This document shows, one piece after another, positions 30,404 to 37,603 of a stretch of DNA of 64,000 nt; within the stretch, counting starts at the first letter, position 1, and every line of letters begins with the position of its first letter. The position numbers were made by a program, and so were the translations under genes. The notes beneath the pieces are model-generated. The model did not search any database. It saw nothing but the letters and a program-made list of their open reading frames with translations, and was not told the origin of the DNA. Source of the stretch: Micromonospora musae (GTDB lineage: Bacteria > Actinomycetota > Actinomycetes > Mycobacteriales > Micromonosporaceae); contig NZ_RAZT01000004.1 in NCBI RefSeq assembly GCF_003626635.1, forward strand, positions 434,001-498,000, written 5' to 3'.

Positions 30404-30836
30404 GGTTCACCCCCGGCTCCCCGCCGGCCGGCGACTTCGCCTCGCCGAACGACTCGTTGATCGACTGCATCGCCTCGTCGAACATCTGGTCGGCGGTCTT
30501 CGAGCCGCGCAACAGACCGGCCAGCGGCAGTCCGGGCGGCAGGATCGACTCGAACAGCTTCATCGCCTTCTCCCGAGCCTCCTCCCGCGCCGTCTTCTGC
30601 GTCTCCACCAGGAGACTGGCCAGCTCCGCGGGCGCCATCGTGCGGTAGGCGTTCGTCGGGAACTTGACCTCGACCAGGTCACCCCGGCCGTCCACGGTGA
30701 CGCTGACGGCCCGGTTCTTGGCCGTCACCGTCGTCTGCGCCCCCGACATCTGCTGTTCGACACCGCTGATCGCGGCCTTCTTCTCCTCGAACTCGGCGTA
30801 CGCCTGCTCGATCCGGTCGTACAGCGGACTGGTCAT
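30396..30836 (-). CDS. YbaB/EbfC family nucleoid-associated-like protein (146 aa)
   Basis: ATG at 30836 follows a GAGAGGAG site. The N-terminal helix (YDRIEQAYAEFEEKKAAIS), then VTAKNRAVSVTVDGRGDLVEVKF and a second long helix, match the YbaB/EbfC fold: small dimeric proteins that bind DNA or act as partners in protein complexes. YbaB-like proteins are regular members of mycobacterial and other actinobacterial ESX loci (for example EspL), where they help stabilise or regulate secreted substrates. It is longer than housekeeping YbaB (about 105-115 aa) by a C-terminal acidic tail. It starts 12 nt after the EspB-like gene and overlaps the next gene. Confidence 0.8.
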   Translation of the reverse strand: MTSPLYDRIEQAYAEFEEKKAAISGVEQQMSGAQTTVTAKNRAVSVTVDGRGDLVEVKFPTNAYRTMAPAELASLLVETQKTAREEAREKAMKLFESILPPGLPLAGLLRGSKTADQMFDEAMQSINESFGEAKSPAGGEPGVNRG

Positions 30837-30848
30837 CTCGTTCTCCTC

Positions 30849-33245
30849 TCAGTTGGCGCGACGGACCTGCTGGCCACTGCCCCGACCGGGGCCGTACGGG
30901 GAGCCGGGCGTCTGCGGCGCGGCCGGCGACCAAGGGGTGCGCTGCCCGCTCGATGGCTCGGGGAGCTCGTCGCGGCCGATCACCGCGGGGGCCACGTCCG
31001 GGTCGGTGCCCCAGACCTCTTCCTCCTCGGCCAACCAGGTGGTGCGTTCGCGCTCCTTCTCCTGCTGGTTGCCCGCCCCCATGCCGCCCATCGGCGGCAT
31101 CATGGGCGGGTAACCGCCGGCCGGTCCGAACGCGCCGGGCGCGCCGTTCAGGCCCGGCTGGTTGACGCCGGGGACCAGGTTGAGACCGTTCAGCCCGGCG
31201 CCGGCCGGTGCCGGACCCAGCGAACCGACCATCATCCCGTTGGGGTTGTTGGAGCCCGACCCGGCGCCGCCGTTGCCGAGACCGGCACCACCGAAGTCGT
31301 CGAAGGCGTGCCCGCCCGAGGCCCCGCCGAAGAAGTCGTTACCCCCGAGGCCGCCGGTGCCCGAGCCGCCGAGGCCGGGGAAGTTCCCGCCGTCGCCCGA
31401 GCCGCCGAGGCCCGGGAAGTTGCCGCCCGCGCCGGGGCCGTCGGAGCCGCCGAGGCCCGGGAAGTTGCCGCCCGCGCCGGGGCCGTCGGAGCCGCCGAGG
31501 CCGGGGAAGTTCCCGCCGGCACCGGGACCGTCCGAGCCGCCGAGGCCGGGGACGGTGATGCCGGACCCGGAGCCCGAGCCGCCCGATCCACCGAGGCCGG
31601 GGAAGTTCCCGCCGGCACCGGGACCACCGAGATCCGGGAGATCGTCGATGGAGGACGGCCCCTCGTCGAAGTCGCCACCGGTGGTCGGCCCGTTCTGCGA
31701 CGGCGGTTTGTCGTCGTTGCCCCGCGGACCGTTCAGGCCGCCGAATCCGGGCAGGCCACCGAGACCGAGGTTGCCGCCGAAGCCGGCGCCGCCACCCGCG
31801 CCCGATCCCGACCCGGTCAAACCCTCCAGCCCGGTACCGCCGCCGCCACCGTTGCCGTTGCCGAAGAGCCCGTTGGTGTCGAGGCCGCCTCCGCCGCCGC
31901 CTCCGCCGCCGCCGAAGAGGCTGTTCGCGTCGAAGCCGCCACCACCGCCGCCTCCGCCGCCGCCGAAGAGGCTGTTCGCGTCGAAGCCGCCACCGCCTCC
32001 GCTTCCGCCGCCACCCTTGTTCAGGATGTCGTCGAGGTTGATGCCGCCGCCGCCGCCCCCTCCGCCGCCACCGCCCTTGTTGAGGATGTCGTCGATGTCG
32101 AGCCCGCCGCCTCCTCCGCCACCCTTGTTGAGGATGTCGTCGAGGTTGATCCCGCCGTCGTCGCCTCCGCCGTTGAGGTCGTCCTTCGACGGCGGCGGGG
32201 GCGTGTACGTCCGGGGGTCGACCAGGTTCCGGTAGGTCGTCTCGAAGCTGTCGTGCAGGTTGCGGTACTGCGTCGTCATCGCGTCGTTCAGCACCTTCGC
32301 CGCCTCGGCGAAGAACGCCTTCATGTTGTTGTTCAGGCTTTCGAGTGCCTTGTCCGCGTGGATGAAGTCGTACGTCTTCGGCCCGTTGCCGATGTCGATC
32401 GTGATGGGCCAGGTCGTGAGGTCCTTCCAGACCACGAGCAAACCGTTGTCCCAGGCGCGGCCGTTCCAGTCGTCGGTGTCGTTGCCCAGTTGGTCGACCG
32501 CCCGCTCGAGGTCGCGCATCGCGGCCTCGGCCATCGCCCTCGGGCTCCGCCCCGGGTGCTTGTCGAAGGCCTCCCACGCCTTCCCTATCTCCGTGAGGAA
32601 GGTCTGCACCGCGTCGCCGTTGCGGTGCAGCATCGCCACCCAGTCGTCGGCGGTCTTGAGGTCCTCCCGGAGCAGCACCATCTCGTCCCGGAGGTTCGTG
32701 AGCGACTCACGAAGCCCCTCCGCCGCCGCGCCCTTGAACCCGTCGCCGAGGTTGTCGACCTCGGTCTTGAGCTGCTGGGACGCCGTGTCGAGCCACATCG
32801 CGAGGTTGTAGAAGCTCTCCGCCGACTCGTGCAGGGTCGCCGGGTCGAGCGGCGGTGGCAGCGGCGGACGGGACAGCGCGTCGTCGGAGCTCTTGTAGAA
32901 CTGGTTCCAGTAGTCGTCGGGCGCGTAGTCGCCCGACTTCTCGTACCAGTTCACCTTCCCCTTGATGATGTAGAACGCGGCGTGGGACTTGCCGATGTAC
33001 CCGTCGCCCTCGTAGTACCACGCCTGCGCCGTCCGGCGGTAGAGGGTGAACTCGTTGTTCGCCGGCGTACCCATCGGGTCGTCCCACGGCTTCGCCTTCG
33101 AGTTCACGTAGAAGCCGGAGTTCGAGAGGCTGATCCAGGTCGGCTCGGTGAACTGCCGAGAGTCCATCTCGGACGCGCCGAGCACCTCCCGCATGCCCTG
33201 TTCCCAGGCCGGCAGGCTGTTCGGCAACGGATTTGGCTGAGTCAT
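30849..33245 (-). CDS. EspB-like / WXG100-containing Gly-rich ESX substrate (798 aa)
   Basis: ATG at 33245 follows a GAAGG site. Residues 1-120 form an unrecognised globular, Trp/Tyr-rich domain. Residues about 130-350 are long helices (SAESFYNLAMWLDTASQQLKT onward) like the helical bundle of ESX substrates. Residues about 360-720 are Gly-rich repeats: three DDILNKG units, two FDANSLFGG units plus a related LDTNGLFG, then about six NFPGLGGS(D)GPGAGG units. The C-terminus has a conserved-looking TTWLAEEEEVWGTDPDVAP segment ending in a Pro/Gly-rich tail. The architecture recalls mycobacterial EspB/PPE proteins, so a secreted or surface role is inferred. A YxxxD motif (YAPDD) is present but lies in the N-terminal domain, so it may not be the export signal. 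Confidence 0.75.
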   Translation of the reverse strand: MTQPNPLPNSLPAWEQGMREVLGASEMDSRQFTEPTWISLSNSGFYVNSKAKPWDDPMGTPANNEFTLYRRTAQAWYYEGDGYIGKSHAAFYIIKGKVNWYEKSGDYAPDDYWNQFYKSSDDALSRPPLPPPLDPATLHESAESFYNLAMWLDTASQQLKTEVDNLGDGFKGAAAEGLRESLTNLRDEMVLLREDLKTADDWVAMLHRNGDAVQTFLTEIGKAWEAFDKHPGRSPRAMAEAAMRDLERAVDQLGNDTDDWNGRAWDNGLLVVWKDLTTWPITIDIGNGPKTYDFIHADKALESLNNNMKAFFAEAAKVLNDAMTTQYRNLHDSFETTYRNLVDPRTYTPPPPSKDDLNGGGDDGGINLDDILNKGGGGGGGLDIDDILNKGGGGGGGGGGGINLDDILNKGGGGSGGGGGFDANSLFGGGGGGGGGGFDANSLFGGGGGGGGGGLDTNGLFGNGNGGGGGTGLEGLTGSGSGAGGGAGFGGNLGLGGLPGFGGLNGPRGNDDKPPSQNGPTTGGDFDEGPSSIDDLPDLGGPGAGGNFPGLGGSGGSGSGSGITVPGLGGSDGPGAGGNFPGLGGSDGPGAGGNFPGLGGSDGPGAGGNFPGLGGSGDGGNFPGLGGSGTGGLGGNDFFGGASGGHAFDDFGGAGLGNGGAGSGSNNPNGMMVGSLGPAPAGAGLNGLNLVPGVNQPGLNGAPGAFGPAGGYPPMMPPMGGMGAGNQQEKERERTTWLAEEEEVWGTDPDVAPAVIGRDELPEPSSGQRTPWSPAAPQTPGSPYGPGRGSGQQVRRAN
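31370..31640 (-). repeat. 45-bp class repeats coding GNFPGLGGSDGPGAG units
   Basis: About six imperfect units with gccgaggccggggaagtt cores on the plus strand lie in the 798-aa Gly-rich gene. Lengths are multiples of three. Confidence 0.8.
31880..32135 (-). repeat. Poly-Gly spacers between DDILNKG and FDANSLFGG units
   Basis: Runs of 7-11 Gly codons (ccgccgcctcc-type on the plus strand) separate three copies of a DDILNKG motif and three FDANSLF-type motifs. The short hydrophobic-acidic motifs are conserved while the Gly spacers vary. Confidence 0.8.
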
Positions 33246-33303
33246 CGGGACCTTCGTTCACCGCGGAGCAGACGGTCGTGAGGGGGTCGGGGTCGCGGAC
33301 CGG

Positions 33304-33693
33304 TCAGGGGGTCTTGTTGCCGTTACCGGTCGGGCCGTTGTTGCCGAGACCGGTCGACGACGCGTACGAGGTGTTGGCGTTCTCGATGTCGTCACTCGAG
33401 GCGATGATGCGCTCAAGATTCTGGCCGTAGCTCGACAGCTTCTGGTCGTACGCGGCGAGCCGCTGGTCGACCTGGCCGCCCACGGTCCTGATCCGCTCCC
33501 GCAGGTCCTTGCCGGCGGTGAAGTTGTCCGTGCCGGTGCGGACCACGAGGCTGTTGAGGTGCCCGCCGTGCGGGTGGGCCATGTCGTTGGGGTTCGCTCC
33601 GGCCCGGACCGTGGTGACCTGGTTCCTGATCCCCTTCAGCTTCTGGACCACGCCGCGCAGGTACGCCTCGTCGATCTTGATTTCTTTCGGCAC
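33304..33693 (-). CDS. Small helical ESX-associated protein (129 aa)
   Basis: GTG at 33693 follows GGAAGGG with 9-nt spacing. The N-terminal helix MPKEIKIDEAYLRGVVQKLK and later helices (DLRERIRTVGGQVDQRLAAYD, LSSYGQNLERIIASSDDIEN) suggest a helical hairpin like other ESX partners; a Thr/Asn/Gly-rich tail follows. There is no signal peptide and no WXG motif. It sits between two WXG100-class genes and the EspB-like gene. Exact family is not recognised; EspC-like or PE-like roles are possible alternatives. Confidence 0.8.
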   Translation of the reverse strand: MPKEIKIDEAYLRGVVQKLKGIRNQVTTVRAGANPNDMAHPHGGHLNSLVVRTGTDNFTAGKDLRERIRTVGGQVDQRLAAYDQKLSSYGQNLERIIASSDDIENANTSYASSTGLGNNGPTGNGNKTP

Positions 33694-33784
33694 CGCTGGA
33701 TCCCTTCCCTTGATCTCTCGCTCTGGACAGGTCCCGGCCGGGCGGCGCGGGTGCTTCCGGGCCGCCCGACCGGCTCAGCCTGTG

Positions 33785-33800
33785 CCGGGGTGAGCCCCGG
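33785..33800 (-). promoter_or_regulatory. GC hairpin directly after the 96-aa ESX gene
   Basis: ccgggg-tgag-ccccgg forms a 6-bp stem immediately after the stop codon at 33802-33804. A second larger imperfect stem (33736-33773) follows in the direction of transcription. Together they could cap esx mRNA 3' ends and give the esx pair higher abundance than the genes after it. Confidence 0.4.
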
Positions 33801-33801
33801 G

Positions 33802-34092
33802 TCAGGCGACGAAGAGAGTCGCGCCCTGCTGGTCACCGGCGTGGTAGTTGTCGCCGATCTTGCGCAGCTCGGCGACGGCCTTCGCCGTGCCGCTCTCCAC
33901 CATCCGCATGCCGTCTTCCCACTTCTTCTGGACGGCGTCGTAGTTGTCGATCGTCTGACCGGCGTTCTCGCTCAGGAAGACCTGAACCTGGGACTTCAGC
34001 TCGTCGAGGGACTGCCGCAGCCGCTGCGCGACGCTCTCCAGCTGGCTCGCCGCGGCGTCGACGTCGGAGAGGTCGACGGTGTAAGTGGCCAT
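33802..34092 (-). CDS. WXG100-superfamily ESX protein, CFP-10-like (96 aa)
   Basis: ATG at 34092 follows AGGAAGGA. The 96-aa length and helix-turn-helix pattern (AASQLESVAQRLRQSLDELKSQ, turn, YDAVQKKWEDGMRMVESGTAKAV) fit the ESAT-6/CFP-10 family. The usual central W-x-G is not conserved; the turn region reads SENAGQ. The tail holds YHAGD (Tyr83-Asp87), matching the YxxxD/E export signal that EccC recognises on CFP-10-type partners. It lies 40 nt after the 115-aa partner gene, so the two probably form the secreted heterodimer. Confidence 0.88.
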   Translation of the reverse strand: MATYTVDLSDVDAAASQLESVAQRLRQSLDELKSQVQVFLSENAGQTIDNYDAVQKKWEDGMRMVESGTAKAVAELRKIGDNYHAGDQQGATLFVA

Positions 34093-34132
34093 TGCTCGTT
34101 TCCTTCCTGCCTGACGTGTCGTACGGAAAAGA

Positions 34133-34480
34133 TCAGTTGGTCCAGCTCGCCTTGGGGGTGAAGGTCTCCGTCTGCAGCGAGATGCTGGCCGCCGCCGCGA
34201 TGTTGTCGTCCTCGGTGGAGTCCGTGATCGCCGCGAACCGCTGCATGGAGCCGCTGATGTCGCCGAGCCCGGAGCGGATCTGCACGATCCCCTGCGAGAT
34301 CTCCTGGAGCCCCTGCTGGTAGCGCATGGACGCCTCGCCCAGCCAGCGGGCGCCGAGCTCCGAGGAGCTGCTGATCACCGTCCGCTCCGCCTGCTCCAGC
34401 TCGTCCACCATCCGCTGGAAGGCGTAGATGACGCCGGTTCTGGTCTCGTCGTCGGATCGCTGCTGAGTCCAACTAGCCAC
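34133..34480 (-). CDS. WXG100 family ESX protein, ESAT-6-like (115 aa)
   Basis: GTG at 34480 follows AGGAG with 9-10 nt spacing. Helix 1 (VIYAFQRMVDELEQAERTVISSSS), Trp46-Leu-Gly48 in the turn (ARWLGEAS) and helix 2 (MRYQQGLQEISQGIVQIRSGL) are the WXG100 signature. No YxxxD/E motif is visible at the tail, as expected for the partner whose dimer mate carries the signal (the adjacent 96-aa protein). Begins 142 nt after eccB, a larger gap than within the rest of the operon, so it may also have its own promoter or processing site. Confidence 0.92.
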   Translation of the reverse strand: MASWTQQRSDDETRTGVIYAFQRMVDELEQAERTVISSSSELGARWLGEASMRYQQGLQEISQGIVQIRSGLGDISGSMQRFAAITDSTEDDNIAAAASISLQTETFTPKASWTN

Positions 34481-34622
34481 GGCCCTGCTCCTCTCTCGTC
34501 TGCTGTCTCCGGGACGACTCCGTACCGAGCCGTCACCGCACTTCTGCCTTGCTCTCTCCGGTCGCCCGGCGACCGTCGGGTGATCGCGTGCCGGTCGCTC
34601 GCCGGCGCTGCTGGAAGGGCGA

Positions 34623-36029
34623 TCACCCCCCGCCCGCGGCGGATTCCAGCAGGGGTCCGGTGGGCAACATCTCCAGGAGCTGTCGGGGCACCGGGCGGGC
34701 CGAGGCCGGCGGGAAGCCGAGCTGGTTCGCGACCGTGCTCGAACCCACCGGATACTTGATCCCGGCGTCGGTGACCAGGTAGAAGCCCGACCCGGCGGCC
34801 TGGTCGGCCCGGCCCGCCAGCACCAGGCCGCCGACCCCGGGCTGCACCTCGACCGCCTCCGCGCTCGCCGAGGTGCGGGTGACGCCGACCCCGTCGGAGA
34901 GGGTCGTCGCGGAGGGGGCCGGCAGGTCGGCGGTCACCTCGACCGCACCGCCCGACATCGAGTGGCGTATGCACCAGGTGCCCTGCTCCGGCGTCTTCGC
35001 GAGGCTCGGCGGGGTCGCCGGCAGCGCCGCCACCCAGGCCGGCTGCGGGGCGACCGGCAGCGCGACCAGGGCGGCGGGGCTCAGCTCCCGCGGCTGCACC
35101 GGCCGCCCGTCGTACACCTCAGCGGTCGCCGGGTCGGCGGCGACGATGGCGTACGCCATCGGGCTCAGCTCGGCCAGGCCGTTCTGCTGGAGCAGGTAGC
35201 GCCGCTCCGCGCCGTCCGGCGTACGGGCCGTGAAGAGCTCACCGACGACGCCGCGCCGACCGTCCACCGTCGGTCCCGGGCTGCCCCGCCCCGGCACCTC
35301 CGGCGGCGCGATCTCCGCCCCGACCGGTACGGACTCCAGCCAGCCCGCCTCCACCGGGAGCGCGTTGCGGTCGTAGCCGAGCACCCGGGCCAGCCACGGC
35401 TCGGTCAGCCGCAGCCGCCGACCCTGCCAGACCAGGAAGCTCTGGCCGCCCGAGGTGACCAGGATCGCCTGGTCCCGATCGAGGGGCCGGTCCCGGCGCG
35501 CGCCGCCGCTCGGCTGCTCGATGCGTACCGTCGTCGCCGTGAAGGTCGTGCCCGCGTCGTCCGGCATGGCCAGCGCGCAGACCGTCCACACCTGACGGTC
35601 GACGGCGGTCGTGGTCGGCAGCGCGTCGGGCGCGCCCGCGATACCGAGCGGCTGACCGTGCGCCACGTCCCGCAACGACTTGCCGGAGACCGAGACGACC
35701 TTGGGCTCGGCGCCGAAGAGCAGCCGCGCCGACGTGTAGTTGAGGACGGGACGCAGCAGGCCCTCGTCGTAGACGTAGCGGCTGCCGGTCTCCTTCTCCA
35801 CCACCAGCACGCCCGGCTGCCGCCACTTGGTGGCCCCGCCGGGAAAGAAGAATCCGAAGATCACGAAGCCGACGAAGACCACCGCGGCCACGAGCACCCC
35901 GGAGACCGTGCCGACCACCATGCGCCGGTTCGGGTTCTCCAGGCCGTCCGGCTCGGCGGCGATCAGCGCGCCCGTCAGCCGGCCCAGCACGTACGTCTGG
36001 GCCTGCACCTGGTCACGGCGGGACTGCAC
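34623..36029 (-). CDS. eccB: Type VII secretion membrane protein EccB (468 aa)
   Basis: The N-terminal MQSRRDQVQAQTYVLGRLTG, a single membrane segment at about residues 36-62 (RMVVGTVSGVLVAAVVFVGF), the juxtamembrane FPGGATKWRQPGVLVVEKETG and RYVYDEGLLRPVLNYTSARLL are hallmark EccB sequence. EccB is a bitopic core component of the ESX inner-membrane complex with a large periplasm-side repeat domain. Length is normal for the family. GTG start at 36029 lies 3 nt after the eccD stop, so the two genes are coupled. Confidence 0.97.
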   Translation of the reverse strand: MQSRRDQVQAQTYVLGRLTGALIAAEPDGLENPNRRMVVGTVSGVLVAAVVFVGFVIFGFFFPGGATKWRQPGVLVVEKETGSRYVYDEGLLRPVLNYTSARLLFGAEPKVVSVSGKSLRDVAHGQPLGIAGAPDALPTTTAVDRQVWTVCALAMPDDAGTTFTATTVRIEQPSGGARRDRPLDRDQAILVTSGGQSFLVWQGRRLRLTEPWLARVLGYDRNALPVEAGWLESVPVGAEIAPPEVPGRGSPGPTVDGRRGVVGELFTARTPDGAERRYLLQQNGLAELSPMAYAIVAADPATAEVYDGRPVQPRELSPAALVALPVAPQPAWVAALPATPPSLAKTPEQGTWCIRHSMSGGAVEVTADLPAPSATTLSDGVGVTRTSASAEAVEVQPGVGGLVLAGRADQAAGSGFYLVTDAGIKYPVGSSTVANQLGFPPASARPVPRQLLEMLPTGPLLESAAGGG

Positions 36030-36032
36030 GGC

Positions 36033-37430
36033 TCAGCCCGCCAACGCCCGGGCGGCCGCGTACGCCCCGAGCACGGCGAGCAGCACCGGCACCATGGCGA
36101 CGGTCGCGGTGAGCTGGACGACGTCGCCGATCCGCGCCCAGTACGGCATGAGCCGCCGGTCGGGCAGCAACCGCCCCAGCAGGAAGAGCAACGCCCCGGC
36201 CAGCGGCAGCAGCGTCACCGGCGCGAGCAGCCGGAACAGCGACGGTGCCCCGGCCAGGCTGATCACGGTCAGCGCGGCGACCCCCACCACCGCCGGCAGG
36301 GCGTGCGCGAGTCGGTGCCACGCGCTGGTCATCGTGCGCAGCGCCAGCAGCCGGACCAGGGCGACCAGCCCGAGCAGGGTCCAGGCGGCCCAACCACCGG
36401 AGACGGCGACGAGCAGGAGGCACCCGACGACGGCGGCCGCCGCACCGGCGTACAACCCCGTCATGTACCGGTCGGCCACGGCCGTGCGCTCCAACAGCTT
36501 CTCGCTCGGCTCCGGGTCGATGTCCTCCTGGAGGTGCTCCGGCTCCGTGGGCAGCGGCGCCAGGCGGATGCGGGCGAGGCGGAAGGCGACCAGCGGGATG
36601 CGTACCGTCGCCACCGTGGCGGCCACCGCGACCACCGCGGCCGACTGGCCCGCGTCGAGCCCGACGAACGCGGTCAGCGCCGAGCCGACGGCGGCGAAGA
36701 GCGCGCAGCTGACGACGGCGGCGAAGAGCGGCCCGGCCCAGCCGACCAGGACCGCCGCCAACGCCGCCACCACCAGCGCGGAGACCGAGGCGGTGAAGAC
36801 CTGCGGGCCGGCCACGACCAGCGGGGAGCTGTCCCGGGTCAGATCCGGGGCGACCATCCCGGCCAGCGCGGCGAAGCCGATCGCGGTCACCGCCGACGCG
36901 AGTCCGAACGGCCGGTCCGCGCCGGCCCGGGTGAGCCCGAACGCGCCGGCCAGCGCGAGCACCGCGACGGCGGCGGCGCAGAGCGCCCGGGCCAACGGCG
37001 GACCGGGCATGGCCAGCGTGACGGCGCCGAGGCCGGCGACGAGGACGAACGCGCCGAGCGCGGTCCACCGGATCATCTCGGGGCGCCACAGCCCCGACCG
37101 GGTACGCACGCCGGTGGCGAGGCCGTCGGCCAGGTCGTCGAAGTCGACCGGAGGCAACTGGTCGGCGCGGGGACGCAGGAAGACCGTCTCCCCGTCCTGC
37201 AGACCGAGCAGCGCGACTGTGCTCTCCTCGTCCAGGGGCGGGCCGCCCAGCCGTTGCAGCACCCAGCCGCGGTGCGCCAGGCCGGCGTCGGCCAGGTTGT
37301 CACCGAGGTGATGAAGCAGTGCCGGAAGAAGGTCCGCGACCAGCACGTTCGCCGGTACGGCCACCTCGATCTGCCGCCCAGGACCGGACACCACGAGGCG
37401 GCACATCTCCGCGGGGGCGGTGACGCTCAT
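36033..37430 (-). CDS. eccD: Type VII secretion integral membrane protein EccD (465 aa)
   Basis: The first 85 residues form a ubiquitin-like YukD domain (CRLVVSGPGRQIEVAVP, WVLQRLGGPPLDEESTVALLGLQ, FLRPR). They are followed by about eleven hydrophobic segments starting at WTALGAFVLVAGLGAVTLA, the EccD layout. EccD dimers form the pore-lining vestibule of the ESX complex. The ATG at 37430 has no convincing ribosome site but lies 6 nt after a CGTCGT promoter element, consistent with leaderless transcription. An in-frame GTG two codons earlier is the alternative. It heads the minus-strand operon and is divergent from eccC. Confidence 0.95.
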   Translation of the reverse strand: MSVTAPAEMCRLVVSGPGRQIEVAVPANVLVADLLPALLHHLGDNLADAGLAHRGWVLQRLGGPPLDEESTVALLGLQDGETVFLRPRADQLPPVDFDDLADGLATGVRTRSGLWRPEMIRWTALGAFVLVAGLGAVTLAMPGPPLARALCAAAVAVLALAGAFGLTRAGADRPFGLASAVTAIGFAALAGMVAPDLTRDSSPLVVAGPQVFTASVSALVVAALAAVLVGWAGPLFAAVVSCALFAAVGSALTAFVGLDAGQSAAVVAVAATVATVRIPLVAFRLARIRLAPLPTEPEHLQEDIDPEPSEKLLERTAVADRYMTGLYAGAAAAVVGCLLLVAVSGGWAAWTLLGLVALVRLLALRTMTSAWHRLAHALPAVVGVAALTVISLAGAPSLFRLLAPVTLLPLAGALLFLLGRLLPDRRLMPYWARIGDVVQLTATVAMVPVLLAVLGAYAAARALAG

Positions 37431-37436
37431 GCCCAC

Positions 37437-37467
37437 ACGACGGTCCGCGAACCCCGCCGGTTCAAAC
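37437..37467 (-). promoter_or_regulatory. ECF-type promoter for eccD operon (leaderless)
   Basis: Minus strand reads GTTTGAACC, with 17 nt from GAAC to CGTCGT. The CGTCGT ends 6 nt before the eccD ATG. Box sequences and spacing match four other sites in this window. Confidence 0.7.
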
Positions 37468-37494
37468 TTTCCCCGCGAACTGGTTGCCGAAGCC

Positions 37495-37524
37495 GTTGAC
37501 CCGAACCGGCTCCGGCTCCGTCGT
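37495..37524 (+). promoter_or_regulatory. ECF-type promoter for eccC
   Basis: Plus strand reads GTTGACCC then 17 nt from GACC to CGTCGT. It is the same arrangement as at eccD with one substitution in the upstream box. The predicted leader to the TTG start is about 70 nt. Confidence 0.55.
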
Positions 37525-37603
37525 AGAGGTGTCGGGCGGCGACGCACGCGGCCCGACGTGAGCGCAGGAGGCGGGCGACGCCCGTGACGTGGAAGGCTGC
37601 CCC

